Part shown: piece after piece, positions 22,466-33,796 of the stretch
Layout: the number at the start of each line of letters is the position of its first letter
Numbering within the stretch: the first letter of the stretch is position 1
Assembly: GCF_028009165.1 (NCBI RefSeq)
Contig: NW_026611617.1
Coordinates: 72,001-136,000, forward strand
Origin: Akanthomyces muscarius
Taxonomy: Eukaryota > Ascomycota > Sordariomycetes > Hypocreales > Cordycipitaceae
Direction: 5' to 3'
Length of the DNA: 64,000 nucleotides
Made by a program: the position numbers and the translations under genes
The notes under the pieces: model-generated
Seen by the model: only the letters and a program-made list of their open reading frames with translations
Databases searched by the model: none
Told to the model about the DNA's origin: nothing

Positions 22466-23312
22466 CTTGGACGTGTGTGAAAATGGCTCGCTGCGAGAGC
22501 TAGGTAGTAAGACGGAAAAAATCCAGGGGGTGAGATATTGACGGAGACTGCGGTAGGTGCTCAAGGAGACGTGCAACTGTACCAATTGGCGCCCAAGTCG
22601 ATGCAGGAAAACGGGCGATGACCAAGAAAAGCAGGCGTCGCGATCGCGGGAATTGTTGGCAAGGAGGCTCAAAAGAGAGAATCAAAATGCTTGGGGTTGG
22701 AAGTCCAGTTTTTGCGTTGAGCTGCTTGTCGCTAGCGGGAGCTTGGGCGCTAGGCCAGGTTGGGACTAGTGCCACGGACGGCTGCCGGCGCTCAGCGGTG
22801 CCTCAGCGGACTCTACGGCCTTTGCAAGCCTCTCACGCTCTCTGTTGGGCAAGGAGCGACTTCGGACCATGCATAATCCCGCCTACAGGCATATCGGGAG
22901 GGACCAGGTGGAGCATCCTGGCGCGCACCTAACCCAGAGAGTCTTACCTAATCATTGGGAGACCCACCAGGATGCTGCGCAGCGTTATCAGGCAATCAGG
23001 GTGCAGGGTATCAGTTGTAGCCTGTAGGTTCAGGCACTACTACTGATACTTCTGGAGCACCGCCAGCCACTGTCCGTTATTCTGACGAGAAGCTTTCGTG
23101 TCAGCATCCTTTGCCCGCGCCACACCATTTCATCCGCGCCACAGCTCAGCTTGCAAGTAATGACGCTTTGATCCTTTTGCAACTCATGCAATTATATAAA
23201 TATTTTTACATGCGTTTTGGCGTCATTTCGGGTTCCCCATTAATATTTCTGGTCTTCTCAAGGTTTCATTTACAAAAAGTCTATTTATCTCTATTTTAAC
23301 TATATAATCTAA
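22466..23312. other. PDH E2 upstream region and left edge of accessory island
   Basis: About 850 bp. The first part is GC-balanced and should carry the E2 promoter. From about 23160 the sequence becomes AT-rich, leading into the repeat zone. No gene is visible. Confidence 0.5.
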
Positions 23313-23737
23313 CTTTATACAGACAAAGGCGGAATGACTGTCCTTCTTTTATTAATTAAGTATAATAGTGGGAGTGTCAGGGCACCCGCAGGGCACGCTG
23401 GTTGGTAGGAGGTTATAGGCAGCTAGAGGGACCACGTGCGGAGAAGCTACTATATAGCGGCGAGCTGCCGACGAGAGAGTTGCGAGGAGGCAGCGATAAT
23501 TCCAACAACAAACACCATCATTCTAAAAACCCAAGGATCATCTAGTGACTGAAGCTCTTCGCCGACAGCACCTCACAGGGAGCCTCTTTAGGTGTAGGGT
23601 GCGGTAGGGCGCCAGGTCCATCAGAGGTACAACTGCTATACCTTCCGGCCCCTAAAGGTACCACTAGACATTTTTAGGTAGACATAATAGAACGCCAAAT
23701 TGGAAGGTTGCTTGTTGACAGCTACAAATTACCTCTA
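23313..23737 (+). repeat. Left copy of ~220-bp inverted repeat (IR-L), split by a solo LTR
   Basis: The copy consists of about 23313-23374 and 23583-23737 (about 217 bp once the LTR and one target duplicate are removed). It aligns, in reverse-complement orientation, with about 33455-33675. Shared landmarks in order are AAAGGCGGAAT, TGTCC, ATAATAGT, GGAG, CCT-TTTTAG, GTCC, CCCCT and ACAGCTAC. Identity looks roughly 65-75% by eye. The TIR element begins right at its inner end. Confidence 0.65.
23375..23577 (+). mobile_element. Solo LTR 1 (203 bp)
   Basis: Begins TGTCAGGGCACC and ends CACCTCACA, so it has the TG...CA ends of retroviral-type LTRs. It is flanked by perfect 5-bp target duplications GGGAG (23370-23374 and 23578-23582). 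A TATATAG box lies 77 bp in, on the plus strand, fitting an LTR promoter. Removing the LTR and one GGGAG restores continuous alignment with the right-hand inverted repeat, which lacks it; that confirms an insertion. No internal retrotransposon sequence remains. Confidence 0.8.
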
Positions 23738-23738
23738 C

Positions 23739-23956
23739 TGTGATTCTAGGAATAAAAACACTAAGTAAAGCTATACACTAACTTATAGGAATACTCTATA
23801 TACTCTAAATATTAAGGTATTACTTCTATAAGGGTAATATATTAATTATTAGTATAATAGAAGGTATCTTTAAGTAATTAATTATAATCTTTAAGAATTA
23901 AGTTAATTTAGGTTAAGTTACTTTATATAGCTTAATTTTACTTTTTATATATTATA
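23739..23956 (+). repeat. Left 218-bp terminal inverted repeat
   Basis: Pairs with 26359-26576. This copy carries T/A at several positions where the right copy keeps C/G, so it has been mutated more heavily. Confidence 0.8.
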
Positions 23957-24156
23957 CTAAGGGTCTTAATATTAAGCTATTATTATAGATTAAAAGAGAA
24001 TACCTAGAAGGGTAATTCCTACTTATAAATATAGGGCTTTATAATTAATTAATTATAGTATTTTAAAAATGTATTTAAGTTAAGGAAAAAAGGTTATTAT
24101 TCTTATTACCTATTATAGGGTATTAAGCTTTTATAGTTGTAATATAAGGGCATTAT

Positions 24157-24380
24157 TGTCACAGCTGGTCCAGTCATGGACCTACCCTGCACCCCAGTCA
24201 CGTGTCCACGCGTTGGACCCTGCATTTAGCTGAATCCTCTGTAGATTTCTGATCGTAGCTCTTCGAGCTACGTCTTGTACATAGAGCCTGCCCTACCTAA
24301 GGAGTGCCTATCCGTAGCAATAGACCTAATTCCCTTGCCTGAGTGCTCCCCGCCCTACCGGCCACCGACCCGCCCTGACA
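24157..24380. mobile_element. Solo LTR 2 (224 bp), nested in the RIP-degraded element
   Basis: Begins TGTCACAGCTGG and ends CCGCCCTGACA (TGTCA...TGACA termini), with perfect 5-bp target duplications ATTAT at 24152-24156 and 24381-24385. Its GC-rich sequence contrasts sharply with the AT-rich host element, so it arrived after the RIP of that element or escaped it. It does not look like LTR 1. Orientation is not decided. Confidence 0.82.
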
Positions 24381-26358
24381 ATTATAGTATATATACTAAG
24401 TGTGTTATTTAGTATTATACTATAAAAGGTTATAAAACGCTCTAATATTTATAGTATTACTTTAGAATAAAAAAAATCTTATTTTTTAAGCTTAAAAGCT
24501 ATATTTATATTATTTTTAACTTTTATAATTAATGTGGTTAATAAGCGAGTCGCCTAGATAAGTGAGTCGCCCGGTTTTCCCCACTATTTCCTAAATCTAG
24601 AATAACTCTATTATAGTAGGGCTAAAATAGCTAGTCTCTTTTAATATTAGATATAAAACTATTAAATTACCTATATATTTATTTTAATACTTTATATTAA
24701 TTATTTAAACTTAGTTAAATAACTAACTTAATAGTAATTAGATTTAATTCTTTTTTAAACTCTTTTTAAAATTAATTATATCTTAGTCTCTTTAAAAATA
24801 GAATATCTTTTTAATATATAGTATACTATAATAATAAGAATAGATATAAAGGCTTAAGAAAAAGCTTCTAATATAGTTAGTATTAAGAAGGGTTAAGTGT
24901 TTATTCTTTTTTCTACCTATTTTTAAACTATCTTATTTTATAACTTAATATTTAATATATTATTTAAGACTAACTATTTTAATTACCCTAAGAGGAGACT
25001 TTTCCTTAAAGTTTATTATTTTCTAAACTTATAGTAGATTTATTAGGTTTTGAGTTAGTATTTATTTAATTAATACCTATTAGGGGAAGACTTATATAAA
25101 CTTATATTTTTTAATATAATATTTATCCTACCTATAATTAAGATAAATACTAGATTTATATTATACTTTTATGACTTCTTTTATAAAACCTATAAGGCTT
25201 ATTTCTACCCTAAATTCTCTTAAATATTTTAGATTATAATTAAAAGTAATATTAAGAGTATATTAATTCCTATTATAATAAAGTTCCCTTTATAATTAAT
25301 ATAATATTAGCTTCTCTTATTTAAGGGTAGTTTTAATATTACTTTAATCTAGTAGGATTTTAAATTAACTATAAGGGATTATAGCTATTATATAGTAGTA
25401 TTATAATAGCTTTTAGAAACCTCTTAGCTAATAGTAAGATATTTTATAGTGTTTAAAAGTATAAAATAAAGTTTATTTAGCTTAATTTTATTTACTTATA
25501 ATAGACTTCCTATTAAGGCTAATTATTACTTAAAATAAATATAGAACTTAAAAAAAGACTCTTATTCTCCTTATTATAATTAACTAATTCTATTTAAAGT
25601 AAGTTCTTATTAGTATAAGTTATTAAATACTTTATTTAAATAGTAAAGGAAATTATATAAATTAGTATTACTATATTAGCTACCTTCTTTAAAATATATA
25701 ATAACTTTTTATTAGACTATTAGGCTAAGATTATTCTAAATATATATAAACTAGGACTTTAATAGACTAATAAAGTCTATATTAATTTCTAACTTATACT
25801 TAATTACCTTTTTCTAACTTTAAAATAAATCTAATTTACTATTATACTTCTTTTTAGGTAAGAGAGGTTTCCTTTTAGGTATATAGGTGTTATTTTTTAG
25901 TTAGATTAGGGGGGCTTAAGTGGTATAATAAGGTAGGTTCTTTATATTTTATAGGGCTTAGAGTTATTCTTATACTACCCTTATTTAGGCTTATATAAGT
26001 ATATTTTATTCTTATAGTATTTTATTTTATTCTTAAAGAAAATAGTATTTATTTAAAGGCTCCTTATAAGTTAGGTAGTCTTTTATTTTATATTCTTTTA
26101 GTAAAGAGAGTTAATTATTATAGACTAGTCTTTAGGTGTTTATAAATAGGTATTATAATTATTATTAACTCTTTTAAAGAGAAGAAGGAGAAAAAAAAGG
26201 AAGATAGTAAGCCTTTTCTATTTTATAGTAATTTAGGTTTTATATAAAGTTAGTGTGGAGTTTAGCTAGGGTCTTAGTAAAGTTATATTAGAGCTTAGCT
26301 AGCTAACACCTAACCTATACTATCTTAGTTATAATAGTGGGCTAAAACTTAGTACCTT

Positions 26359-26576
26359 TATAATATATAAGAAGTAAAATCGACCTATATAAAGTAACTT
26401 AACCTAAATTAACTTAATTCTTAAAGATTATAATTAATCACTTAAAGACACCTTCTATTATACTAATAATTAATATATAACCCTTATAGGAGTAATACCT
26501 TAATATTTAGAGTATGTGGAATAATTCTATAAGCCCGCGCACAGCTTTGCTTGGTGTTTGTGTTACTAGAATCACA
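26359..26576 (-). repeat. Right 218-bp terminal inverted repeat
   Basis: Reverse complement of 23739-23956 with about 90% identity by eye. Its outer 35 bp keep more C/G than the left copy. Confidence 0.8.
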
Positions 26577-26577
26577 C

Positions 26578-26947
26578 TACCTATTATCACGCTATATTAC
26601 TCCTTGGAAAATTGGTGAGCTGCTGTATACGCGAGATGTATTCCCGCTGTAGATTATTATTAGTGTTAATACTACTTGTTTCTCTAGCTCAGTCCGTTAG
26701 CATTCACTGTCGTTGTCATGAGATGCCTTATGTGTGGCGTAGTCGTTGGTACACTAGCGAACTTGTGCCAGCCGATAATGCGCCGCGCAGGCAGGCTGCG
26801 GCATGTTGCGTCAGGTTGGGCGAACCCCGCACCAAACAAGGCAGCGAGGCTTCCGTCACTTCGGCTTCTACTATATTCGCCATACGCCAATACATAGATG
26901 CGGAGGCTTGGAACTCAGCGATCCGATAAACATCCCGACAGGTACCC
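26578..26947. promoter_or_regulatory. Upstream region of the NLR gene
   Basis: 370 bp of GC-normal sequence between the TIR element and the NLR start codon. It should hold the NLR promoter. No TATA box is obvious and the small reading frames are not convincing. Confidence 0.4.
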
Positions 26948-29900
26948 ATGGCTGGAATCAAGCACTCGCCACCTCGCCCAGTCTCGAGTGGCGACTTCGA
27001 GATCGCCGTCATCTGCGCCCTCACCCTTGAGGCGGATGCCGTCCTTGCCCTCTTCGACCACCATTGGGATGATGATGGCCCGCACTACGATAAAGCCTCA
27101 GCCGATCCGAACGCCTACTCCGCCGGCGCCATCGGCCGTCACAATGTCATCCTCGTGCATATGCCAGGCATGGGAAAAGCCAACGGAGCGGCGGTCGCAG
27201 CCAACTGTCGGTCGAGCTTCCCTAACATTAAGCTTGCCATTATTGTAGGGGTCTGCGGTGTTGTTCCCTTTGGCCATGATGGCGTTGAGATTACCCTAGG
27301 CGATGTCGTTGTTAGCGATGGCGTGGTTCAGTACGATCTCGGCCGGCTAGTACCCGAACGATTCGTACAGAAAGACACGCTGCTAGACTTGTTAGGTAGG
27401 CCAAATGTCGAGATTCGCTCATTGCTGACAAAACTAAGGGGTATCCGCGGTCAGAAAACGCTACGGGAGAAGATGGTTGGCTACCTCAACACGCTCCAGA
27501 CAGAGCCGGAGCTGGCAGCGGTGTATCCAGGCACGGCGCACGACAGGCTCTTTGAGGCGGCGTACCGCCACCGCCGCGATGGTATGTCGTGCGACGCGTG
27601 TGGATGCGACGGACCTCTGGTCCCCCGCATCCGCCTTGAGCAGGACAACCAGCAGCCAGCAGTCCACTTTGGTTTGATGGCGTCGGGCGACACAGTGATG
27701 AAATCAGGCGAGGACCGCGATCGCATAGCGCGGCAGAAGCGCATTGTGGCCTTCGAAATGGAAGGTGTCGGGGTATGGGACACCTTCCCGTGCGTGGTGA
27801 TCAAAGGCGCGTGCGACTATGCGGACAGCCACAAGTCCCAGGAATGGCAACGGTACGCGGCGGCTACGGCGGCGGCTTGCATGAGAGCCTTTCTAGACCA
27901 GTGGATGCCTTCGGTGTCTTTGCCTCTAGGTAAGTGATGTTCCTGCGAGGGGCAAATATTGTTGCGCTTTGGCTGATAATATCAGTGCAACCCTCTGTCC
28001 TAGAGTATTTTGCTAGACCTTGGTGTAAGGAACCTTTCTGTCAATGTTTCCCATCCAGTGGTGTTAACGTATGGCTGCAGTCCTAGTACCGTATCCGAGA
28101 AACGAAACCTTCGTTGGCCGATCAACTGTCTTGGAAATATTGCAGCAGCAAATCCTCAAATCTGAGTCACAAGAGCGAGTGTCGCTATTTGGCTGTGGTG
28201 GTGTTGGGTACGTATGAACGTTAATCTGCTTTCGTATTACTAATAATCGGTAGGAAAACCCAGATAGCCCTGGAATATGTATACTGGCTTCAGACGAAAC
28301 ACAAAGACATGTCTGTCTTCTGGGTTCACGCGAGCAATTCGCAACAGTTCCGCCAGTCGTATGCTTTCATCGCGCAGGCATGCCGTATACCCGGCTTTGA
28401 CGATCCTCAGGCAGACGTGCTGCCGTTGGTGAAGAGCTGGCTAAATAGAAAAGACCGAGCAGGATGGTGGCTCATGGTCATCGACAATGCTGATGATGCG
28501 CAGCTATTCTATCCGTCGCCAAAAGAAACGAACGATGTCAGCGGCGTTGGTCGAAAAGGTGGCTTGGGCCGTTACATACCTGAGTGTGCTCACGGGTCAA
28601 TTCTTGCCACGGCCAGGACCCAGCAAGCCGGTCGAAGGCTTGCCAAAGGGAAAGGGCCTATCTTCGTTGGAACTACAAACGATACAGAGTCAGAAGAACT
28701 GATTCGTGCCCATTTGAACGGCACCAGTGCGACTCGTGCTAACTTATTAACACTATCATCTCAATTGGACAATCTGCCGCTGGCGCTCGTCCAAGCTGCT
28801 ACATATATTGAAAAAGCCAGTATAACAGTGCAGCAATATCTGCAACTGTTGGCGATTGAGCATGAGAACATGGTTGAGTTGCTCAGTGATCAGTCTGCAA
28901 CAGTTGGACTGGATCCAGAGGCTATGAAAGCAGTGGCACTCACATGTGTGATTGCACTTAAGCAGATCGAGCGACGATATCCCTTGGCTAGTGAGCTACT
29001 TTTCTTCATGAGCCTTCTCGAACGTCAAGGCATCCCTTTGCAGCTTCTATTACATTATCGCGATCGGAAATGGGAAAGGGGGGAACAAACCGACATGAAT
29101 CTCGGAAATGCGATCGAAATTCTAAAGTCATACTCATTCGTGGAAGAGGACAATGACGGAAATTACGGCCTGCACCGCCTTGTGCAGTTGATGACACTAA
29201 GATGGCTTACTGAGAAGGGTAAGATCGAGCAATTTAAGAGAGACGCGCTTGTGACTGTTTCATACATGTTTCCTTATGGAAGATTCGAAACACGAGCATC
29301 TTGTGCCGCATTACTATCTCACGCGAATGCTGTACTTGGATTTGAGGGAAGTTCTCCAAGGGACGAGGCAAAAGCAAGGGCATCACTTCTACATTGTATG
29401 GCTGGATACTACATCTTTGAGGGTAACTGGGCCCGTGCAGAAAATCTCAGCCTAGAGGCAGCAGAAATACGGAAAAGATTGTTGGGAGTGACCCATTCCG
29501 ATACGTTGGCCAGCATGTCCAACCTCGCATCAACATACAGGAGCCAGGGCCGGTGGGAAGAGGCAGAGAAGCTCGAAGTTCAAGTGATGGAGACAGTCAA
29601 GACAAAGGTTGGAGTGGACCATCCTGACACACTAGCCAGCATGGCCAACGTCGCATCAACATACAGGAGCCAGGGCCGGTGGGAAGAGGCAGAGAGGCTC
29701 GAAGTACAAGTGATGGAGATGGTCAAGACCAAGGTTGGAGTGGACCATTCCGACACGCTGGCCAGCATGGCCAACCTTGCATCAACATACAGGAGCCAGG
29801 GCCGGTGGGAAGAGGCAGAGAAGCTCGAAGTACAAGTGATGGAGACAGTCAAGACAAAGGTTGGAGTGGACCATCCTGACACACTAGCCAGCATGATCAA

Positions 29901-32828
29901 CCTCGCATCAACATACAGGAGCCAAGGCCGGTGGGGAGAGGCAGAGAAACTTCTCATACAGGTGGTAGAGATAAGTAGGAGCAGGATTGGAGCGGGCCAT
30001 CCTTATACTTTAAGCGGTATGAGCAATCTGGCATTGATATATAACGACCAAGGAAGGTGGGAGGAGGCAGAGAGGCTTGAGACGCAAGTAGTAGAGGCTT
30101 GGAGGATGAAACTTGGAGTGGACCACCCTAACACATTGAGCAGTATGGCCAACCTAGCGTCGATATATAAGAATCTTGGCCGGTGGGAAGAGGCAGAAGA
30201 CCTTTTCGTACAGGTGATAGAGACGAGCAAGAAAAAGATTGGGGTGGATCATCCTGAGACACTGGCCAGCATGGCCAAACTCGCATCAACATATAGGAGC
30301 CAAAGCCGATGGGAAGAGGCAGAGATGCTTCTTATACAGGTAGTGGAGACAAATAGGAGTAGGATTGGAGCGGACCATCCTAACACGTTGAGCAGTATGA
30401 GCAATCTAGCATTAACATATAACGACCAGGGAAGGTTGAAGGAGGCAGAGCAGCTTGAGACGCAAGTAGTAGAGGCTTGGAGGATGAAACTTGGAGTGGA
30501 CCACCCTAACACATTGAGCAGTATGGCCAACCTAGCGTTGATATATAAGAATCTTGGCCGGTGGGAAGAAGCAGAAGACCTTTTCGTACAGGTGATAGAG
30601 ACGAGCAAGAAAAAGATTGGGGTGGATCATCCCGACACGCTGGCCAGCATGGACAACCTAGTGTTAATATACGGTTTCCAGGGTCGGTTGGAGGAGGCCA
30701 GGTCACTACAAAGCAAGATCACGAAAACACAGGAGGCTAGGGGTGCGCATCATCTGCCTGATACGTCTGAAAGTCAACAGACAATTTTAGATCAGGACTC
30801 AGGCTATGCCTCGGTTTCACGTTTGACAACTTTATCCGCCCACTCCGAGTCGGCTTTTGAAGTTGTTACCAAACCGTTTGCCACAGAGAAGCATGATAAC
30901 GCTGTCAAGTTGTCCGACGAACTTCAGTCCCTTGCTTCCGACGATGATGACATTGGTTCACAGGTCTCTGCTGAAACAACAACCGAAGGAATGTCTGGCC
31001 AGGCTCTTATCCGGAAGTTCCTATGCGAAGAACCTCAATTCAGAGCACTTTGTGAAAAGGCTCTAACAAGGTTAAGCAGAGAACGATTTGTGGAGAACAT
31101 GCGGCGACTACTGAAATCGTTTCACAAGAGCCTTCTGAGGGAAGGTCAAACTGAAGCTGAGAAAGCTACCGCCGGACTGCTACGTAGTAGACGAGGGAGA
31201 TCTCGGATTAGCAACCAGCTTGCCAGTTACATGAGATTGGAGGATGAGGATGCGAATCAAACAGAGCTTGATATCGATTTGGGGAGCAAGCAGCGAGTTG
31301 AAATATGGGCGAGGAGCGTTGCGGTGGATCCAAAGCAGGAGCTTGACAACCATGACATGGGCGAGGAGTCTTCGACAACAAGCTCTGAGAACGATTTTCC
31401 TTTCATTTCTGAGGTGGAAGTCTTCCTACGAGAGTCTATGTCGTTTCGGAGACTTCAGAAAGAGTTCATGTTGATATTTATGCCAAGGACCTTGAGACAT
31501 GTGCTTCTCTCGATACCAAGAAAGTACATCTGGGTGTCGCAGGAGCAAGATCTCTCGCTCTCGAATAGAGCAAAAGCCTGGATAGAGGACGTGACTTTGC
31601 TTAAATGGAATTGGTGGCCCTTCTGCCCACGAAAACGCTTGCTACGACATAGCGAGGCACGAGTATTCTGGCGATGTGTAAGTCTGACACCCTCCAGTCA
31701 GGAACGCAGCACTGATATGGGTTAGACCTGTGGTTCTGTTCAGTGGGAAGAAGTCTCTATGGAACAATACGAATTCGTGAAAAAGATACTGGATTATTCG
31801 AATGAGCAGCCCGGGCTACAGCATTGGTGTAGAGGTAAGGGAAAGCCTGTGCTCACAACAACTTGGCCAGGAAGGATGTTTCGACAAATCCGTTCTGCAT
31901 CAGCCGCACCGGGTTCATCAGCGGCACAGAAATACACACCGCCAAAACCCGTTTTAGCTACATCGTCTTCGATGCACAGCTCTTCATACCAAGGCGGAGT
32001 TGCTACAGCTGCCGTCTCCCCGGGTTCCAGTCGACCGTGTTACCATCAAAGGTCCTCGAGCAGTCAACAAACTCAAACAACAGCGCCAAACACAGCAACT
32101 CATACTAACAGCTGGATATTATTCGGCGTTCGCGGAGGATCACGGATCCTAGTGCCTTCTCAAATACCAGTGAAAGGCCAATCGACGGACTACAGTATCT
32201 TTCAGGAACTGAGGAAATGCTATCAATCACGGCGGGGTCGGTTGAGGCTATGGTTCTCTATTTGGCGCTTAGAGTATTGTGAAAGCGTGAAGGTGCGGAA
32301 TGCTTCCGAAGCGTGTAGAATTCAAGTGCTAACGGCCATTCCTAGTTTTACAGACTATCTCTCAGCAGTATGGTCCGCGATAAAAGGGAACTCCCAACTC
32401 ACCAAGACTACCAGTACCAACCCCGTCCCCCTGATGCTGAGAACCCCCCTATTACGCCTCATATTTTTCAAAGTCTTTTCTATACCTGTCCCTCACCTTG
32501 CACTCGGCGCGTTCCTCACGAATGCATACCTTCTCGAGCCGGCAACACGCACCTAGAACGGATCCCGAAGCGAAAGCAGAGTTTTGAAAAAGACTTGGCT
32601 TCTTACGCCTGGGGACTCGAGGCTGTGTTCGAGCCATGCTTCGCCCGGGTCGTTGTCTATCATTTTTCCATTTTGTGTGGACCATTCGCATTTTGGATGT
32701 GTTGGCTCTGGTGGCATCCAGGTGATTGGCAAAATGCTTCTGTGCCGATGGCTGCCGTGCTGGGGGGTCTTTCACTCTTTTGGAGCTGCGCTGGAATCCT
32801 GACAAGCAAAGAACATGATCGAAAATGA
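26948..32828 (+). CDS. NLR/STAND protein: PNP - NB-ARC - TPR - fungal C-terminal membrane tail
   Basis: Five exons: 26948-27929, 28081-28207, 28254-31677, 31726-32292 and 32346-32828; 1,860 residues. Residues 6-325 form a purine-nucleoside-phosphorylase-like (PNP_UDP) effector domain (FEIAVICALTLEADAV; AIIVGVCGVVP; VAFEMEGVGVWD; VIKGACDYAD). NB-ARC follows: VGR at the entry, P-loop GCGGVGKT (about 365-372), Walker B WLMVIDNADD (Asp about 447), and a NLPLAL motif. Nine 42-residue TPRs span about 792-1169. A Ser-rich linker has DSGYASV. A conserved fungal tail includes FWRCTCG (about 1508-1514) and two hydrophobic helices (about 1802-1823 and 1833-1853). Fungal NLRs act in non-self recognition and programmed cell death; the role here is inferred. 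A 36-nt in-frame GTAAGG...CCAG segment near 31833 could be a small extra intron. Confidence 0.88.
29518..30651 (+). repeat. Nine tandem 126-bp TPR-coding units
   Basis: Units start every 126 bp from 29518 and encode 42 residues each (pattern ..NLAS.Y...GRWEEAE.L..QV.E......G.DHP.TL.SM), with a partial tenth unit to about 30745. Units 1-3 are near-identical. Units 4-6 and 7-9 are copies of one another as a 378-bp block. This is the signature of recent unequal exchange or slippage. Confidence 0.92.
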
Positions 32829-33454
32829 CAGCTCCTTCGTATTAATATACATAAGTCCCTGCGGGGTTCTAAATGAGTTTTGTCAGGATCATCACTAGTT
32901 AGTAGTAGTATTTAAACCATCTTGGCGCTGTACGGAAGATGCTTGCCGCACATTTGGTCTAGACCACCGTTGCTCGCTTGCACCATATTGGAGCTCGATG
33001 TCGCGCTAGACCAGCCCGCGCCAGCCTGAGCGTGCACTACCAAAGGACACGTGGCCTAACAAGCTTCTATGGCTTTCCGTACGTTTCTATAAGCACTGGC
33101 GCGCTGCTGACTCTGCGTCGGCCGATTTAAAATTCTCAAGTATTGTTAATGAAGGCATTTCCATCGTGTGAATGCATAGCTATTTTTTGTGTATAGCGTG
33201 AGATATGTGTACGGGCTGATCGTAGGGCTGCATGCTAATGCAACTCTATTTCTAGGGGCAGTAGTGCTTAATTCCCACTAATCTATGCGCCGTTTCGCTA
33301 CTAATTCGTGCGGATCTTAGCTGAGATCCGATCTAGGGCGTATAAATGATGAAGAGTAAAAGGCAACCGAGGGACTACTTAAGGGATAGAATGGCTTTTA
33401 AAGTGAAGGAAAAAATCGCTGATTAGGCGCTCTTAACGTAAGTATTTGCCGCGG
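32829..33454. other. 3' flank of the NLR gene
   Basis: 626 bp of mixed composition after the NLR stop. No gene, RNA gene or clear repeat is visible. It ends where the right inverted repeat begins. Confidence 0.45.
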
Positions 33455-33675
33455 AGGCGATATTATGCGTAGCTGTGTAGAAGTAAAGGTGAGAAATGGC
33501 GCGTTTCATTTTGTTTGCTTAAAATCCAAAGTACAGTACTTAGAGGGGACCAAAGGGTACAACAGTGGTTCCTCCAGTGGAGCCAGCGCACGGCCACAAC
33601 GCACACTAAAAAGGTCTCCGACTATTATCCTTATTTAGCAAAAAATGGACATTTATTCCGCCTTTTATTGTATAA
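33455..33675 (-). repeat. Right copy of ~220-bp inverted repeat (IR-R)
   Basis: Reverse complement of the left copy at 23313-23737, uninterrupted here. It contains AAAGGCGGAATA (reading inward from about 33668), TGTCC, ATAATAGTCGGAG, TTTTTAGTG, GGTCCCCTC and ACAGCTACGC in the same order. The outer boundary is blurred by AT-rich sequence up to about 33780. Confidence 0.65.
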
Positions 33676-33790
33676 ATAATTTTTTTATATTAGATAGTAA
33701 ATAAAATAGTAATAACTTTATATATTTTAATATTATTTATATCTTTACTTATTTATATAGTAGCTAGTCTAATATAACGCTTACTGTTCG
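33676..33790. other. AT-rich relic
   Basis: About 115 bp of almost pure A/T (TATTT/TTATA patterns), RIP-like, between the right inverted repeat and the end of the DPP III-like gene. Confidence 0.5.
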
Positions 33791-33796
33791 CGCCAC

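Larger units (their letters stand above)
23738..26577. mobile_element. RIP-degraded DNA-transposon-like element with 218-bp TIRs
   Basis: Terminal inverted repeats at 23739-23956 and 26359-26576 start TGTGATTCTAG and align over their whole length at about 90% identity by eye. Most differences are C/T or G/A. The flanks share CTAC (23735-23738 and 26577-26580), a possible 4-bp target duplication; a TA duplication is equally compatible. The interior is extremely rich in TTA/TAT with stop codons in all frames, as expected after RIP, except for a later solo LTR. Superfamily cannot be assigned because no transposase remains readable. Confidence 0.75.

Noticed and set aside
31759..32556. A separate 265-residue gene after the NLR
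   Set aside because: Its N-terminus continues the NLR tail (FWRC to TCGSVQWEE) across a clean 48-bp intron, and its C-terminus is replaced by the frame beginning at 32346 after another intron.
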